Shown here one piece after another: positions 51,861 to 62,881 of a stretch of DNA of 64,000 nt. This DNA comes from Moritella sp. (lineage in GTDB: Bacteria > Pseudomonadota > Gammaproteobacteria > Enterobacterales > Moritellaceae), in the NCBI RefSeq assembly GCF_013215705.1, contig NZ_JABSQR010000030.1, forward strand, positions 1 through 64,000. The letters run 5' to 3'. Each line of letters opens with the position of its first letter. The first letter of the stretch is position 1. The position numbers and the translations under genes are program-made. The notes under the pieces are model-generated. The model worked only from the letters and a program-made list of their open reading frames with translations, was not told the DNA's origin and made no database searches.

Positions 51861-52433
51861 ATGAACTTGATATTAAAACTAAACACATTATGGAAATGTC
51901 GCTACGACCAACAGGTATTAGCCCAGCAGCTATTATTTTTATGCTTTGTTGTTTGTTTGACGGCAACAATCAGTTTGATCTTTACCAATGCCAATAGTTC
52001 TTATGCGAAAGAAATGGCTATTCTGTCAATGTATGATGATAGCGCAACGCAAGGCTTGGTGAATGTTGATGGTATTTATGCGGATGCGATAAGTCTTGAC
52101 CAGCAAGCGAGTGTGGATCTTTCGCTGGTGAAGGAGCAGGTAAAGTACGAACAGCTTAAATTTGAAGAAAAATTAGCAGATTTAGAGTTTGTATTACAGC
52201 AATACCAAATGATGGAGTTACAAGCCTTTAAGTTTGTGATTGAACTGCCGAAGCGTGAGCAAGTCACGACGGTAATGTTGACGCATTTAAAAAACATGCT
52301 GGCGGAGTTTACGGCGTTAAATCCGGATATTAGTGCCAGCTGGCAGATAGATCCAAATAATGCGCTTAAATTAATTGTGCAATTGAACACCGAACGACAA
52401 CGACATTGGGGTGAGATGGGGTTTATTATTTAA
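51861..52433 (+). CDS. Hypothetical single-pass membrane protein, 190 residues
   Basis: Not recognised. Residues about 22-42 form one membrane helix (LLFLCFVVCLTATISLIF); the rest is likely periplasmic, with a coiled coil at about 88-120 (VKEQVKYEQLKFEEKLADLE). GCGGAA lies before the ATG. A perfect 13-bp hairpin starts at the stop codon, marking the end of the transcript. The 289 bases upstream hold only a loose direct repeat around CCAC-CTTTGTTTTAAT. Confidence 0.6.
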   Translation: MNLILKLNTLWKCRYDQQVLAQQLLFLCFVVCLTATISLIFTNANSSYAKEMAILSMYDDSATQGLVNVDGIYADAISLDQQASVDLSLVKEQVKYEQLKFEEKLADLEFVLQQYQMMELQAFKFVIELPKREQVTTVMLTHLKNMLAEFTALNPDISASWQIDPNNALKLIVQLNTERQRHWGEMGFII

Positions 52434-52461
52434 CGAGGGCAAATGACCTTGCCCTCGTTAA
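52430..52461. terminator. Bidirectional hairpin between the hypothetical gene and rnb
   Basis: TTAACGAGGGCAA (52430-52442) pairs perfectly with TTGCCCTCGTTAA (52449-52461) around a six-base loop; it lies between convergent genes but lacks a clear T tract. Confidence 0.7.
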
Positions 52462-52475
52462 CAGCGTTGTAGCGA

Positions 52476-54419
52476 TTAACTGGCTATTTTTTCAACTGGT
52501 TTAGCAACAATGTTACGTTTTTCTTTGTTTATTTCAGCAATGTTAACGTAAATCACGTCACCTAGGCTGTATTCAACTTGATCTTTAATACTGATTTGGC
52601 CAGTTTCAACTAAGCATTTAACTTCTTTCTTATTATCATGTAATAAGCTAGCAGGGACAAATGCAACCGCGCCATTTTCAAGTAAACGCACGCGTAAACC
52701 ACCACGGTTAACATCCATAATACTTGCTTCGAATGCTTGTTTGCTCTCTACTGCAGGTGTTAGGTAATCCACGTATAACCACGATGAGATATCACGTTCA
52801 GCCATTCTGTGTTGACGACGACGTTCTGACATTAAGATCACTTCATCTTCAGTTGCAGAAGGTGCAGAACCATTGGTCAATGTTGCTTTGATTAGACGGT
52901 GGTTAATGATGTCTCCATATTTACGAATAGGTGACGTCCATGTTGCATAACCGTCTAAGCCCATCGCGAAGTGGCGTTCTGCACTGGCACTGATTATGCT
53001 GTAGCTTTGCATACGACGTAAACGACTGTCTAAAGCTGGATTGGCTTTTTCAGCTAACGTACGTTGTAATTCAACATAACCAGGTAGTGACTGGATGTGC
53101 TCTTTGGTACATTCAATACCATGCTCAGTTAATAATTCGACAACCAAATCAATTTTCTCTGGATCGAAACCTGCGTGGGTATTAAATACACCAACATCAC
53201 CATTTTGACGGAATAAACGTGCCGCTGTAATGTTCGCTGCAACCATCGTTTCTTCGATCATTTGATTGGCAATACGGCGGTGCTCGACGTGAATAGCCAG
53301 TACATTACCGCTGTCGTCTAGCTCAAAGCTGTAATCTGGTTGGTCAGGGAATACGATGGCATTGTTTTTACGCCATTGTTGACGATGACGAGCAAACGTA
53401 GCCAATGACTGTAGCTGTTCTGCCAGTTGTGCTTCAGGTTGCCATTCAGTTGATACTTCTTCAATCCAATTAGATACTTGGGTGTAAGACAGTTTGTGCT
53501 GTGACGTGATCCATGCAGTGAAGAATTCAAATTCTTCTGCTAATGCACCATCTTCATTGATGGTATAAGTACAGCATAACGTCGGGCGTTTTTCGCCAGC
53601 AACTAATGAACAAACGCTATCACTGAGTTCACGTGGCATCATCGGGATGTTACGACCCGGTAGATATACGGTAAATGCGCGTTCTGCTGCAATTTTGTTT
53701 AATTCTGAATCGGCAGGGATATATGACGTTGGATCGGCGATTGCTACCGTTACTTTAAGATTGCCTTCTGCTGTGTTCTCAACAAGCAGTGCATCATCCA
53801 TATCTTGTGTTGACGCTGAATCGATAGTAAAGAATGGCTTATCTGTTAGATCAATACGGGTTGTATCATCTTTAAATTCAACAGAGTCAGGCATCGCAGG
53901 TACATCTTTAGCTAGATCTTGACGTGCTAGTGTTACCCACCATGGTGCATTTGGATCGGTTGCTGTTGCAACAAAACCCGTTACTTCAGCTGCAAAGCTA
54001 CCATCTTTTAATGCGTGAGATTTTAGTTGTGCTACAACCCAATCACCGTCGTTAACTTTTTGCTTACCCAGACCAACTAATTTAGCTCTAATTGGCATGT
54101 TGATTACGGGACTGTCTGCAAGCACAGTTAGCTTATTTTTAGTCATACTAATACGGGCAATAAAACGCGTTAGTTTAGCTTCAACTAAGGTATCTGGTTC
54201 TGCAGATGTTTTATCGCCGTTAGTTTCGATATATGCCTTAATTCTATCGCCATGCATGATTTTTTTCATGTGAGGCGGGGCAATGAAATAGCTTTCGCCA
54301 TCATCCGCTTCAAGGAAGCCAAAACCACGTTCAGTGCCTTTAACTGTGCCTTCTACACTCGGCGTGTTTTGGCGCATATTTTGTTTTAATTGAGATAGTA
54401 GTGGATTGTCGCGAAACAT
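52476..54419 (-). CDS. rnb: Exoribonuclease II
   Basis: The 647-residue protein has N-terminal cold-shock domains (VEGTVKGTERGFGFLEADDG), the RNB catalytic domain (IDSASTQDMDDALLVE with the metal-binding Asp residues, LPGRNIPMMPRELSDSVCSL, and YATWTSPIRKYGDIINHRLI) and a C-terminal S1 domain (ASIMDVNRGGLRVRLLENGA). Length matches E. coli RNase II (644). It degrades single-stranded RNA from the 3' end. AGGAAGG precedes the ATG. Confidence 0.95.
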   Translation of the reverse strand: MFRDNPLLSQLKQNMRQNTPSVEGTVKGTERGFGFLEADDGESYFIAPPHMKKIMHGDRIKAYIETNGDKTSAEPDTLVEAKLTRFIARISMTKNKLTVLADSPVINMPIRAKLVGLGKQKVNDGDWVVAQLKSHALKDGSFAAEVTGFVATATDPNAPWWVTLARQDLAKDVPAMPDSVEFKDDTTRIDLTDKPFFTIDSASTQDMDDALLVENTAEGNLKVTVAIADPTSYIPADSELNKIAAERAFTVYLPGRNIPMMPRELSDSVCSLVAGEKRPTLCCTYTINEDGALAEEFEFFTAWITSQHKLSYTQVSNWIEEVSTEWQPEAQLAEQLQSLATFARHRQQWRKNNAIVFPDQPDYSFELDDSGNVLAIHVEHRRIANQMIEETMVAANITAARLFRQNGDVGVFNTHAGFDPEKIDLVVELLTEHGIECTKEHIQSLPGYVELQRTLAEKANPALDSRLRRMQSYSIISASAERHFAMGLDGYATWTSPIRKYGDIINHRLIKATLTNGSAPSATEDEVILMSERRRQHRMAERDISSWLYVDYLTPAVESKQAFEASIMDVNRGGLRVRLLENGAVAFVPASLLHDNKKEVKCLVETGQISIKDQVEYSLGDVIYVNIAEINKEKRNIVAKPVEKIAS

Positions 54420-54461
54420 GTAAAGCCTTCCTATAATGAATTGCGCATACTATACGACAGA

Positions 54462-54484
54462 GCAGGGCTAAGTGCTAGCCCTGC
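54462..54484. terminator. GC-rich hairpin between rnb and gpx
   Basis: GCAGGGCT and AGCCCTGC form an 8-bp stem with a seven-base loop, seven bases below the gpx stop. No T tract follows, so termination is uncertain. Confidence 0.55.
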
Positions 54485-54491
54485 GGAGGGC

Positions 54492-54971
54492 TTACAGCAG
54501 TTTCTCAATATCTTTTACCATGCCTTTTGGCGAGAGTGTCGGAGCAAAGCGATCGACAACATTGCCGTCACGGTTAACCAAAAATTTAGTGAAGTTCCAC
54601 TTGATGCCTTTACTACCTAATAGGCCAGTGGCTTCTGACTTAAGCCATTTATAAAGTGGGGCTGCATTATCGCCATTCACATCTATTTTGCTAAACATAT
54701 CAAAAGTGACACCAAAATTAAGCTGACAGAATGAGTTGATATCAGCATCTGAACCTTTTTCTTGTTGCTTAAATTGGTTGCAAGGGAAGCCTAAAATAGC
54801 CAATCCTTTACTGGCATAGGTTTGCTGTAACTCTTCTAATTCTGCATATTGATTAGTAAATCCACATTTACTCGCTGTATTTACAATCAACACTGCTTGA
54901 CCTTTATAATCACTGAGTTTTTTTTGTTCACCTGTGATCGTCGTTACTTCGAAATCATAAAGCTTAGTCAT
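54492..54971 (-). CDS. gpx: Glutathione peroxidase family protein (Cys type)
   Basis: The 159-residue protein has NTASKCGFTNQYAELEEL with the peroxidatic Cys36 in place of selenocysteine, FPCNQFKQQE with the resolving Cys and Gln, and KWNFTKFLVNRDG with the conserved Trp and Asn. This is the thioredoxin-dependent BtuE-like class that reduces hydrogen and lipid peroxides. AAGGA is 7 bases before the ATG. Confidence 0.93.
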   Translation of the reverse strand: MTKLYDFEVTTITGEQKKLSDYKGQAVLIVNTASKCGFTNQYAELEELQQTYASKGLAILGFPCNQFKQQEKGSDADINSFCQLNFGVTFDMFSKIDVNGDNAAPLYKWLKSEATGLLGSKGIKWNFTKFLVNRDGNVVDRFAPTLSPKGMVKDIEKLL

Positions 54972-55152
54972 TTTAAGTTCCTTAATAATAGAATAAGCAC
55001 GAGTGCTAATGTGTGATACTTAATTTAAGTTGTGCGCAATATATTGATTGTTAGTATACTAATATGCAAGGGTTTTCATATGTTAAATGTTATTTTGTAG
55101 TGTATTTTATAGTTGTTGCGTTAGCGGTCACAGATAAAAATTATAAACTGCC

Positions 55153-55182
55153 CTTGAAAACACTGATAACAAACCCATCTAT
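55153..55182 (+). promoter_or_regulatory. Sigma32 promoter for htpG
   Basis: CTTGAAA (55153-55159) and CCCATCTAT (55174-55182) with a 14-base spacer match the heat-shock consensus, 72 bases before the htpG start. Confidence 0.88.
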
Positions 55183-55253
55183 CTATTAACAAATATATTC
55201 AGGTAGTTTGTTATCTGAATATGAATCACCCCATTAGAACAAAGGAACAAGTA

Positions 55254-57164
55254 ATGACTGATACAGTTAATACTGAGACTCACGGCTTTCAAGCTGAAGT
55301 TAAGCAACTGCTTAAATTAATGATCCATTCTTTATACTCAAATAAAGAAATCTTTTTACGTGAACTCGTCTCTAATGCGGCAGATGCAGCCGATAAACTT
55401 CGTTTTAAAGCATTATCTGATAATAGTTTATATGGCGATGATGGTGAGTTACGCGTACGCATTTCGTTAGACAAAACGGCCCGTACAATCACGATTGATG
55501 ATAACGGTATCGGCATGTCACGTGAAGACGTTATCTCACACCTAGGTACGATAGCACGTTCTGGTACCTCTGAATTCTTTGGCAACCTATCTGGCGATCA
55601 AGCGAAAGATTCGCAATTAATCGGTCAGTTTGGTGTTGGTTTCTATTCTGGTTTCATTGTTGCAGACATGATAACAGTGAATACCCGTGCAGCGGGCGCA
55701 GCAGCGGACCAAGCGGTACAGTGGGAATCAGAAGGTGAAGGCGACTACCGTCTAACTAATATCACCAAAGAAAGCCGCGGTACTGAAATTATCTTACACT
55801 TGCGTGAAGGCGAAGATGATTTATTGGATGCATGGAAACTGCGTCAAATCGTAAACAAATACTCTGATCACATCAGTATCCCAGTTGAAATGTGGAAAGA
55901 AGAACAACCTGAATTTGATGGTCCTGACGGTGAAAAAACACCTGCAGTACCAGGCGAATGGGAATCGGTAACACGTGCCAGCGCATTGTGGACATTATCG
56001 AAAAATGAGCTGAAAGATGAAGAATATAATGAGTTCTATAAGCACATTGCCCACGACTTTGAAGATCCACTAACATGGAGCCATAACCGTGTAGAAGGTA
56101 AGCAAGAATACACTAGCCTACTTTATATCCCGGCGCGCGCACCATTTGATATGTGGAACCGTGAAAAAGAACACGGTCTAAAACTGTATGTGCAACGTGT
56201 ATTCATTATGGATGACGCAGAGCAGTTTATGCCAACTTACCTGCGTTTCGTGAAGGGTGTGTTAGATTCAAACGATTTACCACTAAACGTATCTCGTGAA
56301 ATATTACAAGATAATAAGATCACAACGTCATTACGTACTGCTTGTACTAAGCGTGTACTAACTATGCTAGAACGCATGGCGAAAAATGATGACGAGAAAT
56401 ACTTGAAATTCTGGAATGAATTCGGTCAAGTGCTTAAAGAAGGTCCAGCTGAAGACATGGCGAATAAAGAGAAGATTGCTTCTTTATTACGTTTCTCTTC
56501 AACGTCTGTTGACGGCGCTGCACAAGAAGTTGGTTTCGGTAAATACATCGAAAACATGCAAGAAGGCCAAGACAAGATTTATTACATCACCGCTGATAAC
56601 TACACAACTGCTGTGAAGAGTGCTTATCTTGAGATCTTCAAGAAAAAAGGCATTGAAGTTTTACTATTAACTGACCGTATTGATGAGTGGTTATTATCAC
56701 ATCTAACAGATTTTGATGGTAAACAACTGGTATCTGTAACTAAAGGTGATCTTGACCTTGGCGCGCTAGATGATGAAGATGCGAAAAAAGAAAAAGAAGA
56801 AGCGACAGAAGAATTTGCAAGTTTCCTTGAGCGTGCGAAGTCAACACTAGGTGACAAAGTAGCCGATGTTCGTTTAACTCATCGTCTAACAGAAACACCG
56901 TCTTGTATTGTTACAAATGAAGATGGCATGAGCAGTCAAATGATCAAGTTAATGGAATCTGCTGGCCAAGCTGTACCACCACAGAAGTACATTTTTGAGC
57001 TAAATCCTGATCACGAAATGATTAAACGTGTTGCTGATGAAACAGATGAAACCGTATTTGCAGACTGGGTTCAGCTACTGTTAGAACAAGCACAATTGAC
57101 TGAACGTGGTAGCTTAGATGATCCTGCGGCATTTATTGCACGTATGAATCGCCTTATCGGTTAA
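55254..57164 (+). CDS. htpG: Chaperone HtpG (Hsp90)
   Basis: From the ATG at 55254 (AAAGGA 7 bases upstream) the 636-residue protein has the Hsp90 N-terminal ATPase motifs: [35 protein letters not shown] and GQFGVGFYS. The middle domain follows ([18 protein letters not shown], with the catalytic Arg) and then the dimerisation domain. It remodels client proteins with DnaK. A sigma32 promoter controls it. The longer start at 55221 lacks a ribosome site. Confidence 0.96.
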   Translation: MTDTVNTETHGFQAEVKQLLKLMIHSLYSNKEIFLRELVSNAADAADKLRFKALSDNSLYGDDGELRVRISLDKTARTITIDDNGIGMSREDVISHLGTIARSGTSEFFGNLSGDQAKDSQLIGQFGVGFYSGFIVADMITVNTRAAGAAADQAVQWESEGEGDYRLTNITKESRGTEIILHLREGEDDLLDAWKLRQIVNKYSDHISIPVEMWKEEQPEFDGPDGEKTPAVPGEWESVTRASALWTLSKNELKDEEYNEFYKHIAHDFEDPLTWSHNRVEGKQEYTSLLYIPARAPFDMWNREKEHGLKLYVQRVFIMDDAEQFMPTYLRFVKGVLDSNDLPLNVSREILQDNKITTSLRTACTKRVLTMLERMAKNDDEKYLKFWNEFGQVLKEGPAEDMANKEKIASLLRFSSTSVDGAAQEVGFGKYIENMQEGQDKIYYITADNYTTAVKSAYLEIFKKKGIEVLLLTDRIDEWLLSHLTDFDGKQLVSVTKGDLDLGALDDEDAKKEKEEATEEFASFLERAKSTLGDKVADVRLTHRLTETPSCIVTNEDGMSSQMIKLMESAGQAVPPQKYIFELNPDHEMIKRVADETDETVFADWVQLLLEQAQLTERGSLDDPAAFIARMNRLIG

Positions 57165-57339
57165 GTACACTTTACAGCGTTTAGCAGTGTGGATACGTTT
57201 TTAACGTATTAGTCACAAAGCTGTATACGAAAAAGCAACAAAGTTGGGCTAGACTTGAACACATCGTATTTCACGTGTAGTCTAGCGCTTCTAAAATTTA
57301 AGCAGTTTAAGTAATTTAAACAAGTTAAAATCAATTTAA

Positions 57340-57993
<654 letters not shown>

Positions 57994-58047
57994 TCTGGCT
58001 CTTAATTGAGAGAGTTTTCTGTCGATTAATTTGTATACGGTTATGAA

Positions 58048-58077
58048 ACCTCGAGCATGCTCGGGGTTTTTTTATAA
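58048..58077 (+). terminator. Terminator after adk
   Basis: CCTCGAGC and GCTCGGGG pair (with one mismatch) around AT and are followed by TTTTTTT. Confidence 0.88.
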
Positions 58078-58162
58078 CTAAATCTCAGTGAGTTATTGGA
58101 TCCAATACACTTAATCACATAGAATGTGCATACTCGTTTAACGAATAGTGATTATGTGTAAT

Positions 58163-59134
58163 ATGACTAAGCAAAGTATTTTATTGGTTAACCTAGGTAC
58201 GCCGGAATCGGCAACCCCTGCGGGCGTTAAAGCATTTTTAAAACCGTTTCTTTCTGATCCTCGCGTTGTTAGCATTCCACGATTATTGTGGTTACCACTA
58301 TTAAACGGTGTCATTTTACCTTTGCGTTGTAAACGTGTTGCTAAAGCTTATCAGTCTATTTGGTTTGACGATGGTTCACCTTTATTACATTACAGTCTAT
58401 TACAGCAAAAAGCCTTGTCTTCCTTATTCGAAGACGCGGGTCAAAATGTCAATGTTGAACTGGCAATGACCTATGGTGAACGCAGTATTAAAGCGGCGAT
58501 AGCTAAGTTACAGCAATCGGGTTCTGAACATATTGTGGTGCTTCCATTATTTCCGCAGTATTCGTCAACGACAACTGCGCCGGTATTTGATCAGGTAGCT
58601 CGCTATCTGCAGGCAACTATCGATGCACCGAGTGTGAGCTTAGTGAAGCATTATCATAATCATGATAGTTATATTGACGCATTAGCCTTAAGTATCGAAC
58701 GTCATTGGCAAGAGCATGGCAGAGCAGAGAAGTTGTTATTGTCTTATCATGGCATCCCTAAGTTCCTTGTGGAAAAAGGCGATATCTATGCTGATCATTG
58801 CGTTGAAACAACCACCCTGTTGTGTGCGCGTTTAGGTATTACCGAAGATGAGGTGGTACATAGTTATCAATCCCGTTTTGGTAAAGCAGAATGGTTACAG
58901 CCGTATACCAATGAAACGTTAGTGCAGCTGGCTGCAAGTGGCACGAAGTCGCTAGATGTCATTGCACCTGCATTTGCGGTTGATTGCTTAGAAACATTAG
59001 AAGAAATGGCGATTGAAAACAAAGCCGTATTTGTGAATGCCGGTGGTGACGATTATCGTTTCATTGCTTGTTTAAATGACGATGAAGCACATATTCGTGC
59101 ATTGCACGCCGTTGCGAGTGAGTATTTACGTTAG
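58163..59134 (+). CDS. hemH: Ferrochelatase
   Basis: The protein of about 323 residues has the HemH landmarks: ILLVNLGTPESATPAGVKAF, SDPRVVSIP, VVLPLFPQYSSTTTAPVFDQ, LLSYHGIP with the metal-binding His, and YQSRFGKAEWLQPYT. It inserts Fe2+ into protoporphyrin IX to give heme. I start at the ATG at 58163; ATG 58154 and GTG 58148 are in frame, and none has a clear ribosome site. It follows adk with its own promoter region. Confidence 0.93.
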   Translation: MTKQSILLVNLGTPESATPAGVKAFLKPFLSDPRVVSIPRLLWLPLLNGVILPLRCKRVAKAYQSIWFDDGSPLLHYSLLQQKALSSLFEDAGQNVNVELAMTYGERSIKAAIAKLQQSGSEHIVVLPLFPQYSSTTTAPVFDQVARYLQATIDAPSVSLVKHYHNHDSYIDALALSIERHWQEHGRAEKLLLSYHGIPKFLVEKGDIYADHCVETTTLLCARLGITEDEVVHSYQSRFGKAEWLQPYTNETLVQLAASGTKSLDVIAPAFAVDCLETLEEMAIENKAVFVNAGGDDYRFIACLNDDEAHIRALHAVASEYLR

Positions 59135-59174
59135 ACATACAGATTTACTAGACATGCAGTATTTAGATTAAAGA

Positions 59175-59199
59175 TAGCGTAGGGCGTTAATCTACGCTT
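59175..59199. terminator. Hairpin between convergent hemH and argA
   Basis: AGCGTAG and CTACGCT pair around a nine-base loop, six bases below the argA stop. T tract weak. Confidence 0.5.
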
Positions 59200-59204
59200 A
59201 ATGT

Positions 59205-60533
59205 TTACAGTTTTTTCATTAATATTTTCGAACGACGTTGTAAATTATACAACTCTTGCTTTTCAACGGGTAATTGTTCCAGTTCGACAGGTTCAAAACC
59301 GCGCTCTCTAAACCAATGGATACTGTGCGTTGTCAGCACAAACAGACGATCCATGCCTTGTTGCTTGGCTTGTTTCTCGATTTCTTTGACCAATAAGTCA
59401 CCACGACTCAAGCGTCGATATTCAGGGTGGGTTGCGACACTGGCCATTTCAGCAATATTACCAGAGAAGCAATTAAGTGAAGCGCAGCCAATAATGGTGC
59501 CATCACGTTCGACCACTGTGAAGTGCTCGAAATCTCGTAATAACTGCTCTCTGGTGCGTTGTACTAGCATCCCCTGGTCAACTAAGGGCTGAGTGAGAAG
59601 CATAATGCCTGGCACATCTTCAATCTTTGCTGGTCGTGTTTGCTCGGCACTTTGGCGGACAATTTGAGTACCGACACCATCGCGCGAAAAAAGCTCTTGT
59701 AATAACGAACCATCGGTTTTGTAACTCACCAAATGACAACGGGGGACCCCAGCTACAGAAGCATTGATTGCCGCGCGTAAGTAAGAGGCTGTGCCTGTGT
59801 TTATTCCACCTTCCGTTTCAAGTTCGGCTAAACGCTCTTGCGCTTGTTCAGGAAACATTTCTGAAATTAAATTGCCGTTATAATCGAGTACGCCTTGTGC
59901 AGAGCAAAAGTTGATTAACTTATGGGCATTGAGTTTGATGGCTATTGTTGTCGCCACTTCTTCTGCACTGAGATTAAAACTTTCACCGGTGACAGAATAG
60001 CCGAGTGGGGGGATCACGGTGATCGCATTTTGCGCGAGTTGATATTCTAAAGCGTCAGTATCAACCCGGCGGACACGACCGGTATGGCAAAAATCAATAC
60101 CCTCATCAATCCCCATTGGTTGTGCGGTAATGAAGTTACCACTGACGATATTAATTTTGACACCGTGCATTTGGGTATTGACCAGTCCCATAGAAAAAGC
60201 GGCGGTGATTTCATATTGAAGTTGACCAATAACTTGCTTAATTAACGGGAAGGCTTGCTCATCTGTGACGCGTCGGCGTTTATGAAACTGACTCTCGCAG
60301 TTATTATGGGCGAGTATGCTGTTGATTTGAGGACGTGCGCCAAAGACTAATACAATGCGAATGCCGAGAATATTTAATAAGGCAATGTCATTGACGATAT
60401 TAATGAAATTAGCATGTGCTATGGCTTCACCACTCAATGTCAGCACAATTGTTTTATCTCGATGCGCATTGAGGTAAGGCGCTGATTGCCGAAACCAACG
60501 TACTAACTGGTTATCTTGTTGACTCAATTCCAT
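59205..60533 (-). CDS. argA: N-acetylglutamate synthase (amino-acid acetyltransferase)
   Basis: The 442-residue protein joins an acetylglutamate-kinase-like domain ([48 protein letters not shown]) with a C-terminal GNAT domain ([41 protein letters not shown]). It makes N-acetylglutamate, the first step of arginine synthesis, and is inhibited by arginine. AAGGAG touches the ATG at 60533 directly, so translation may instead begin at the TTG at 60527, where the spacing is six. Confidence 0.94.
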   Translation of the reverse strand: MELSQQDNQLVRWFRQSAPYLNAHRDKTIVLTLSGEAIAHANFINIVNDIALLNILGIRIVLVFGARPQINSILAHNNCESQFHKRRRVTDEQAFPLIKQVIGQLQYEITAAFSMGLVNTQMHGVKINIVSGNFITAQPMGIDEGIDFCHTGRVRRVDTDALEYQLAQNAITVIPPLGYSVTGESFNLSAEEVATTIAIKLNAHKLINFCSAQGVLDYNGNLISEMFPEQAQERLAELETEGGINTGTASYLRAAINASVAGVPRCHLVSYKTDGSLLQELFSRDGVGTQIVRQSAEQTRPAKIEDVPGIMLLTQPLVDQGMLVQRTREQLLRDFEHFTVVERDGTIIGCASLNCFSGNIAEMASVATHPEYRRLSRGDLLVKEIEKQAKQQGMDRLFVLTTHSIHWFRERGFEPVELEQLPVEKQELYNLQRRSKILMKKL

Positions 60534-60609
60534 CTCCTTGGATTTAACTTTTTAGTCTAGCAGCTAATATTCCTTAAATTGAAGATGAAATCAAGTCATC
60601 GTAGCTTGA

Positions 60610-60924
60610 TTATTCAGTTTTCCAAAGAATATGGATAAACTTATCGTCAGTTTTTTTCTTGACCAGTACCCGGCCGAATACATCATTAAGTAAGTCGTTG
60701 TCATCAACTAAGCCAATGTGTAATTCGCAGTATTCATTTTCATTAATACCCATTGCCACGTTTGCAGGCCAATCATTGCCAAGGTCGACGATATCAACGG
60801 CACCGCGATCTTCGAATTGCATGGCAAATAAAATTTGATCTGCAGGTGATAATTGCTTCTGTGCATCTTCGAGGAAGGCGTCATAGGCAAAGTCAATTAG
60901 CTCGTCTTCAGTTTTTAATCGCAT
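60610..60924 (-). CDS. yciU: DUF440 family putative double-stranded DNA mimic protein
   Basis: The 104-residue acidic protein follows YciU/HI1450: LKTEDELIDFAYDAFLEDA, SPADQILFAMQFEDRGAVDI, DWPANVAMGI and the end KFIHILWKTE. HI1450 has a surface that mimics DNA and binds HU-like proteins; the role here is inferred. It lies 76 bases before argA on the same strand and may share its promoter. Confidence 0.88.
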   Translation of the reverse strand: MRLKTEDELIDFAYDAFLEDAQKQLSPADQILFAMQFEDRGAVDIVDLGNDWPANVAMGINENEYCELHIGLVDDNDLLNDVFGRVLVKKKTDDKFIHILWKTE

Positions 60925-61117
60925 AGGGTTTCCACATTTAAGATATTTTTGCTGGATTTTACCTTAATCTCGCTGAGATACGAATATTTCTTACAATATC
61001 CATGACTTTTTTATGTGATTTGTAATTGCTTCCGAGTGAAATAGACGTTACATTGAATGCGGACAATATAACATTAGAGTATGAATGCCCAAGGGCGAAT
61101 AAAGGAATATTAGTAGT

Positions 61118-62179
61118 ATGCATTATCAAACAGACGACGTTAGAATACGTGAAGTAAAAGAATTATTACCGCCAATTGCAGTGTTAGAAAAATATCCTGC
61201 TTCTGATGATGTGACTAAAACAGTATTTGAATCACGTAATAGCATTAGCCAAATTCTTAAACAAGAAGATGATCGCCTTTTAGTGATCGTTGGTCCTTGT
61301 TCAATTCATGACACTGAGGCTGCATTAGAATATGCAGAGCGACTAGTGGCATTGCGTGTAAAGTATAAAGATACTCTCGAAATTGTGATGCGTGTTTATT
61401 TTGAAAAACCGCGTACAACGGTGGGTTGGAAAGGTCTAATCAACGACCCGTATCTAGATGACAGCTTTCAATTAAATGATGGTGTACGTATCGCACGTAA
61501 ACTGTTACTTGATGTGAATGCAATGGGTTTGCCAACCGCTGGCGAATTCCTGGATATGATCACACCACAATATGTTGGTGATCTAATGAGTTGGGGCGCA
61601 ATTGGCGCACGTACTACAGAGTCTCAAGTTCACCGTGAACTGGCTTCTGGTATGTCTTGCCCTGTTGGTTTCAAAAATGGTACTGACGGTACTATTAAAG
61701 TTGCTATTGATGCGATTGGCAGTGCAAATGCACCTCACCATTTCTTATCAGTAACTAAATTTGGTCACTCTGCGATTATCTCAACCGCAGGTAACCCTGA
61801 TTGTCATCTTATTCTACGTGGTGGTAATAAGTCGACAAACTATTCTGCTGACGATGTAGCGTCAATTACCACTCAGTTAGAGTCTGCTAAGCAAGACGTT
61901 AATATCATGATTGATTTTAGCCATGCCAATAGCGAAAAGAAATTCCAAAAACAAATGGATGTTTCAACTGATGTTTCTGGCCAAATTAGTGCTGGTAATA
62001 AAGCTATCTTTGGTGTGATGGTAGAAAGTCACTTAATCGAAGGTCGTCAAGATCTTATTAATGGTAAAGTAGAAACTTACGGTCAAAGTATCACTGATGC
62101 TTGCATTGGCTGGGCTGACACCGAAACGATGATGGCACAGCTATCTGATGCAGTTGCTACACGCCGCACAGTGAAATAA
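61118..62179 (+). CDS. aroG: 3-deoxy-7-phosphoheptulonate synthase (AroG-like DAHP synthase)
   Basis: The 353-residue protein has the class I DAHP synthase motifs LLVIVGPCSIHD, MRVYFEKPRTTVGWKGLINDP, GARTTESQVHRELASG, GFKNGTDGT and MIDFSHANS. The N-terminus HYQTDDVRIREVKELLPP is closest to the Phe-regulated AroG. It joins phosphoenolpyruvate and erythrose-4-phosphate at the start of aromatic amino acid synthesis. AAAGGA is 11 bases before the ATG, a little far. Which amino acid inhibits it is inferred. Confidence 0.93.
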   Translation: MHYQTDDVRIREVKELLPPIAVLEKYPASDDVTKTVFESRNSISQILKQEDDRLLVIVGPCSIHDTEAALEYAERLVALRVKYKDTLEIVMRVYFEKPRTTVGWKGLINDPYLDDSFQLNDGVRIARKLLLDVNAMGLPTAGEFLDMITPQYVGDLMSWGAIGARTTESQVHRELASGMSCPVGFKNGTDGTIKVAIDAIGSANAPHHFLSVTKFGHSAIISTAGNPDCHLILRGGNKSTNYSADDVASITTQLESAKQDVNIMIDFSHANSEKKFQKQMDVSTDVSGQISAGNKAIFGVMVESHLIEGRQDLINGKVETYGQSITDACIGWADTETMMAQLSDAVATRRTVK

Positions 62180-62287
62180 GCCAGCGATAACCTGACTTGC
62201 ATTACAACGCGGTTTAGGTATATAGTCCTAGCATATTATAAAGCACAAACTTTGGTTTGTGCTTTTGTCATTAAAGAGCGCACCAAA

Positions 62288-62782
62288 ATGAAACGAATTA
62301 TATTTTCTCTTGATGAAGTTTTGCCGATTGAAGCTGAAGCGTTAGCTGCAAAGACTTTTACCCCTACTTATGATGATCTTTGGGATCCGACAAAGTTTAA
62401 AGGTTCTAAAGTTATTGATGAACACGGTAACAATGAAGTTGAAGCATTAAGTAAAGGTCTTAACTTCTGGCCAGATGTTAATCAACTGAATCCTAAAAAG
62501 CTAACAGCACAATTAACCTTGATGGCTGAGCACGGCGTTTTCATTATGAACAATGTTTCAAGTGATATCTCGCCAATCGAGCGTGGTACGTTAGCGTATG
62601 CTCAAGGTTGCCACCCTGAGAACGATGCTGATTTTCAATTCAATCAAGATGAAGTTTTTGATGGTGAAATGGGTTCAATTACGATCCCTCTGGACTGGGT
62701 GAGCCGTTCTGTGAAAGCAGGCAAGAAACAGTTCATTATTGAACTTGGTGATGATGACGATGTACGTCTAATCATTAAATAA
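62288..62782 (+). CDS. Conserved hypothetical protein, 164 residues
   Basis: Family not recognised with confidence. From the ATG at 62288 the protein is soluble and acidic, with a patterned core (LTLMAEHGVFIMNNVSSD, then LAYAQGCHPENDADFQFN) and an acidic C-terminal strand (FIIELGDDDDVRLIIK). It has no signal peptide. A frame from 62252 adds twelve residues without a ribosome site. It follows aroG by about 110 bases and ends in a strong terminator. Confidence 0.7.
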   Translation: MKRIIFSLDEVLPIEAEALAAKTFTPTYDDLWDPTKFKGSKVIDEHGNNEVEALSKGLNFWPDVNQLNPKKLTAQLTLMAEHGVFIMNNVSSDISPIERGTLAYAQGCHPENDADFQFNQDEVFDGEMGSITIPLDWVSRSVKAGKKQFIIELGDDDDVRLIIK

Positions 62783-62801
62783 AGAATTAAATTAAATTGA
62801 T

Positions 62802-62840
62802 AAAAAAAGCCTCTGGTTACTGTAACCAGAGGCTTTTTTA
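62802..62840. terminator. Bidirectional terminator between the hypothetical gene and ylqF
   Basis: AAGCCTCTGGTTAC and GTAACCAGAGGCTT form a perfect 14-bp stem flanked by A and T tracts. Confidence 0.95.
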
Positions 62841-62881
62841 TTTGTTCGAATAACGGTTAACGACTGTTTAATCTTTCTTGA

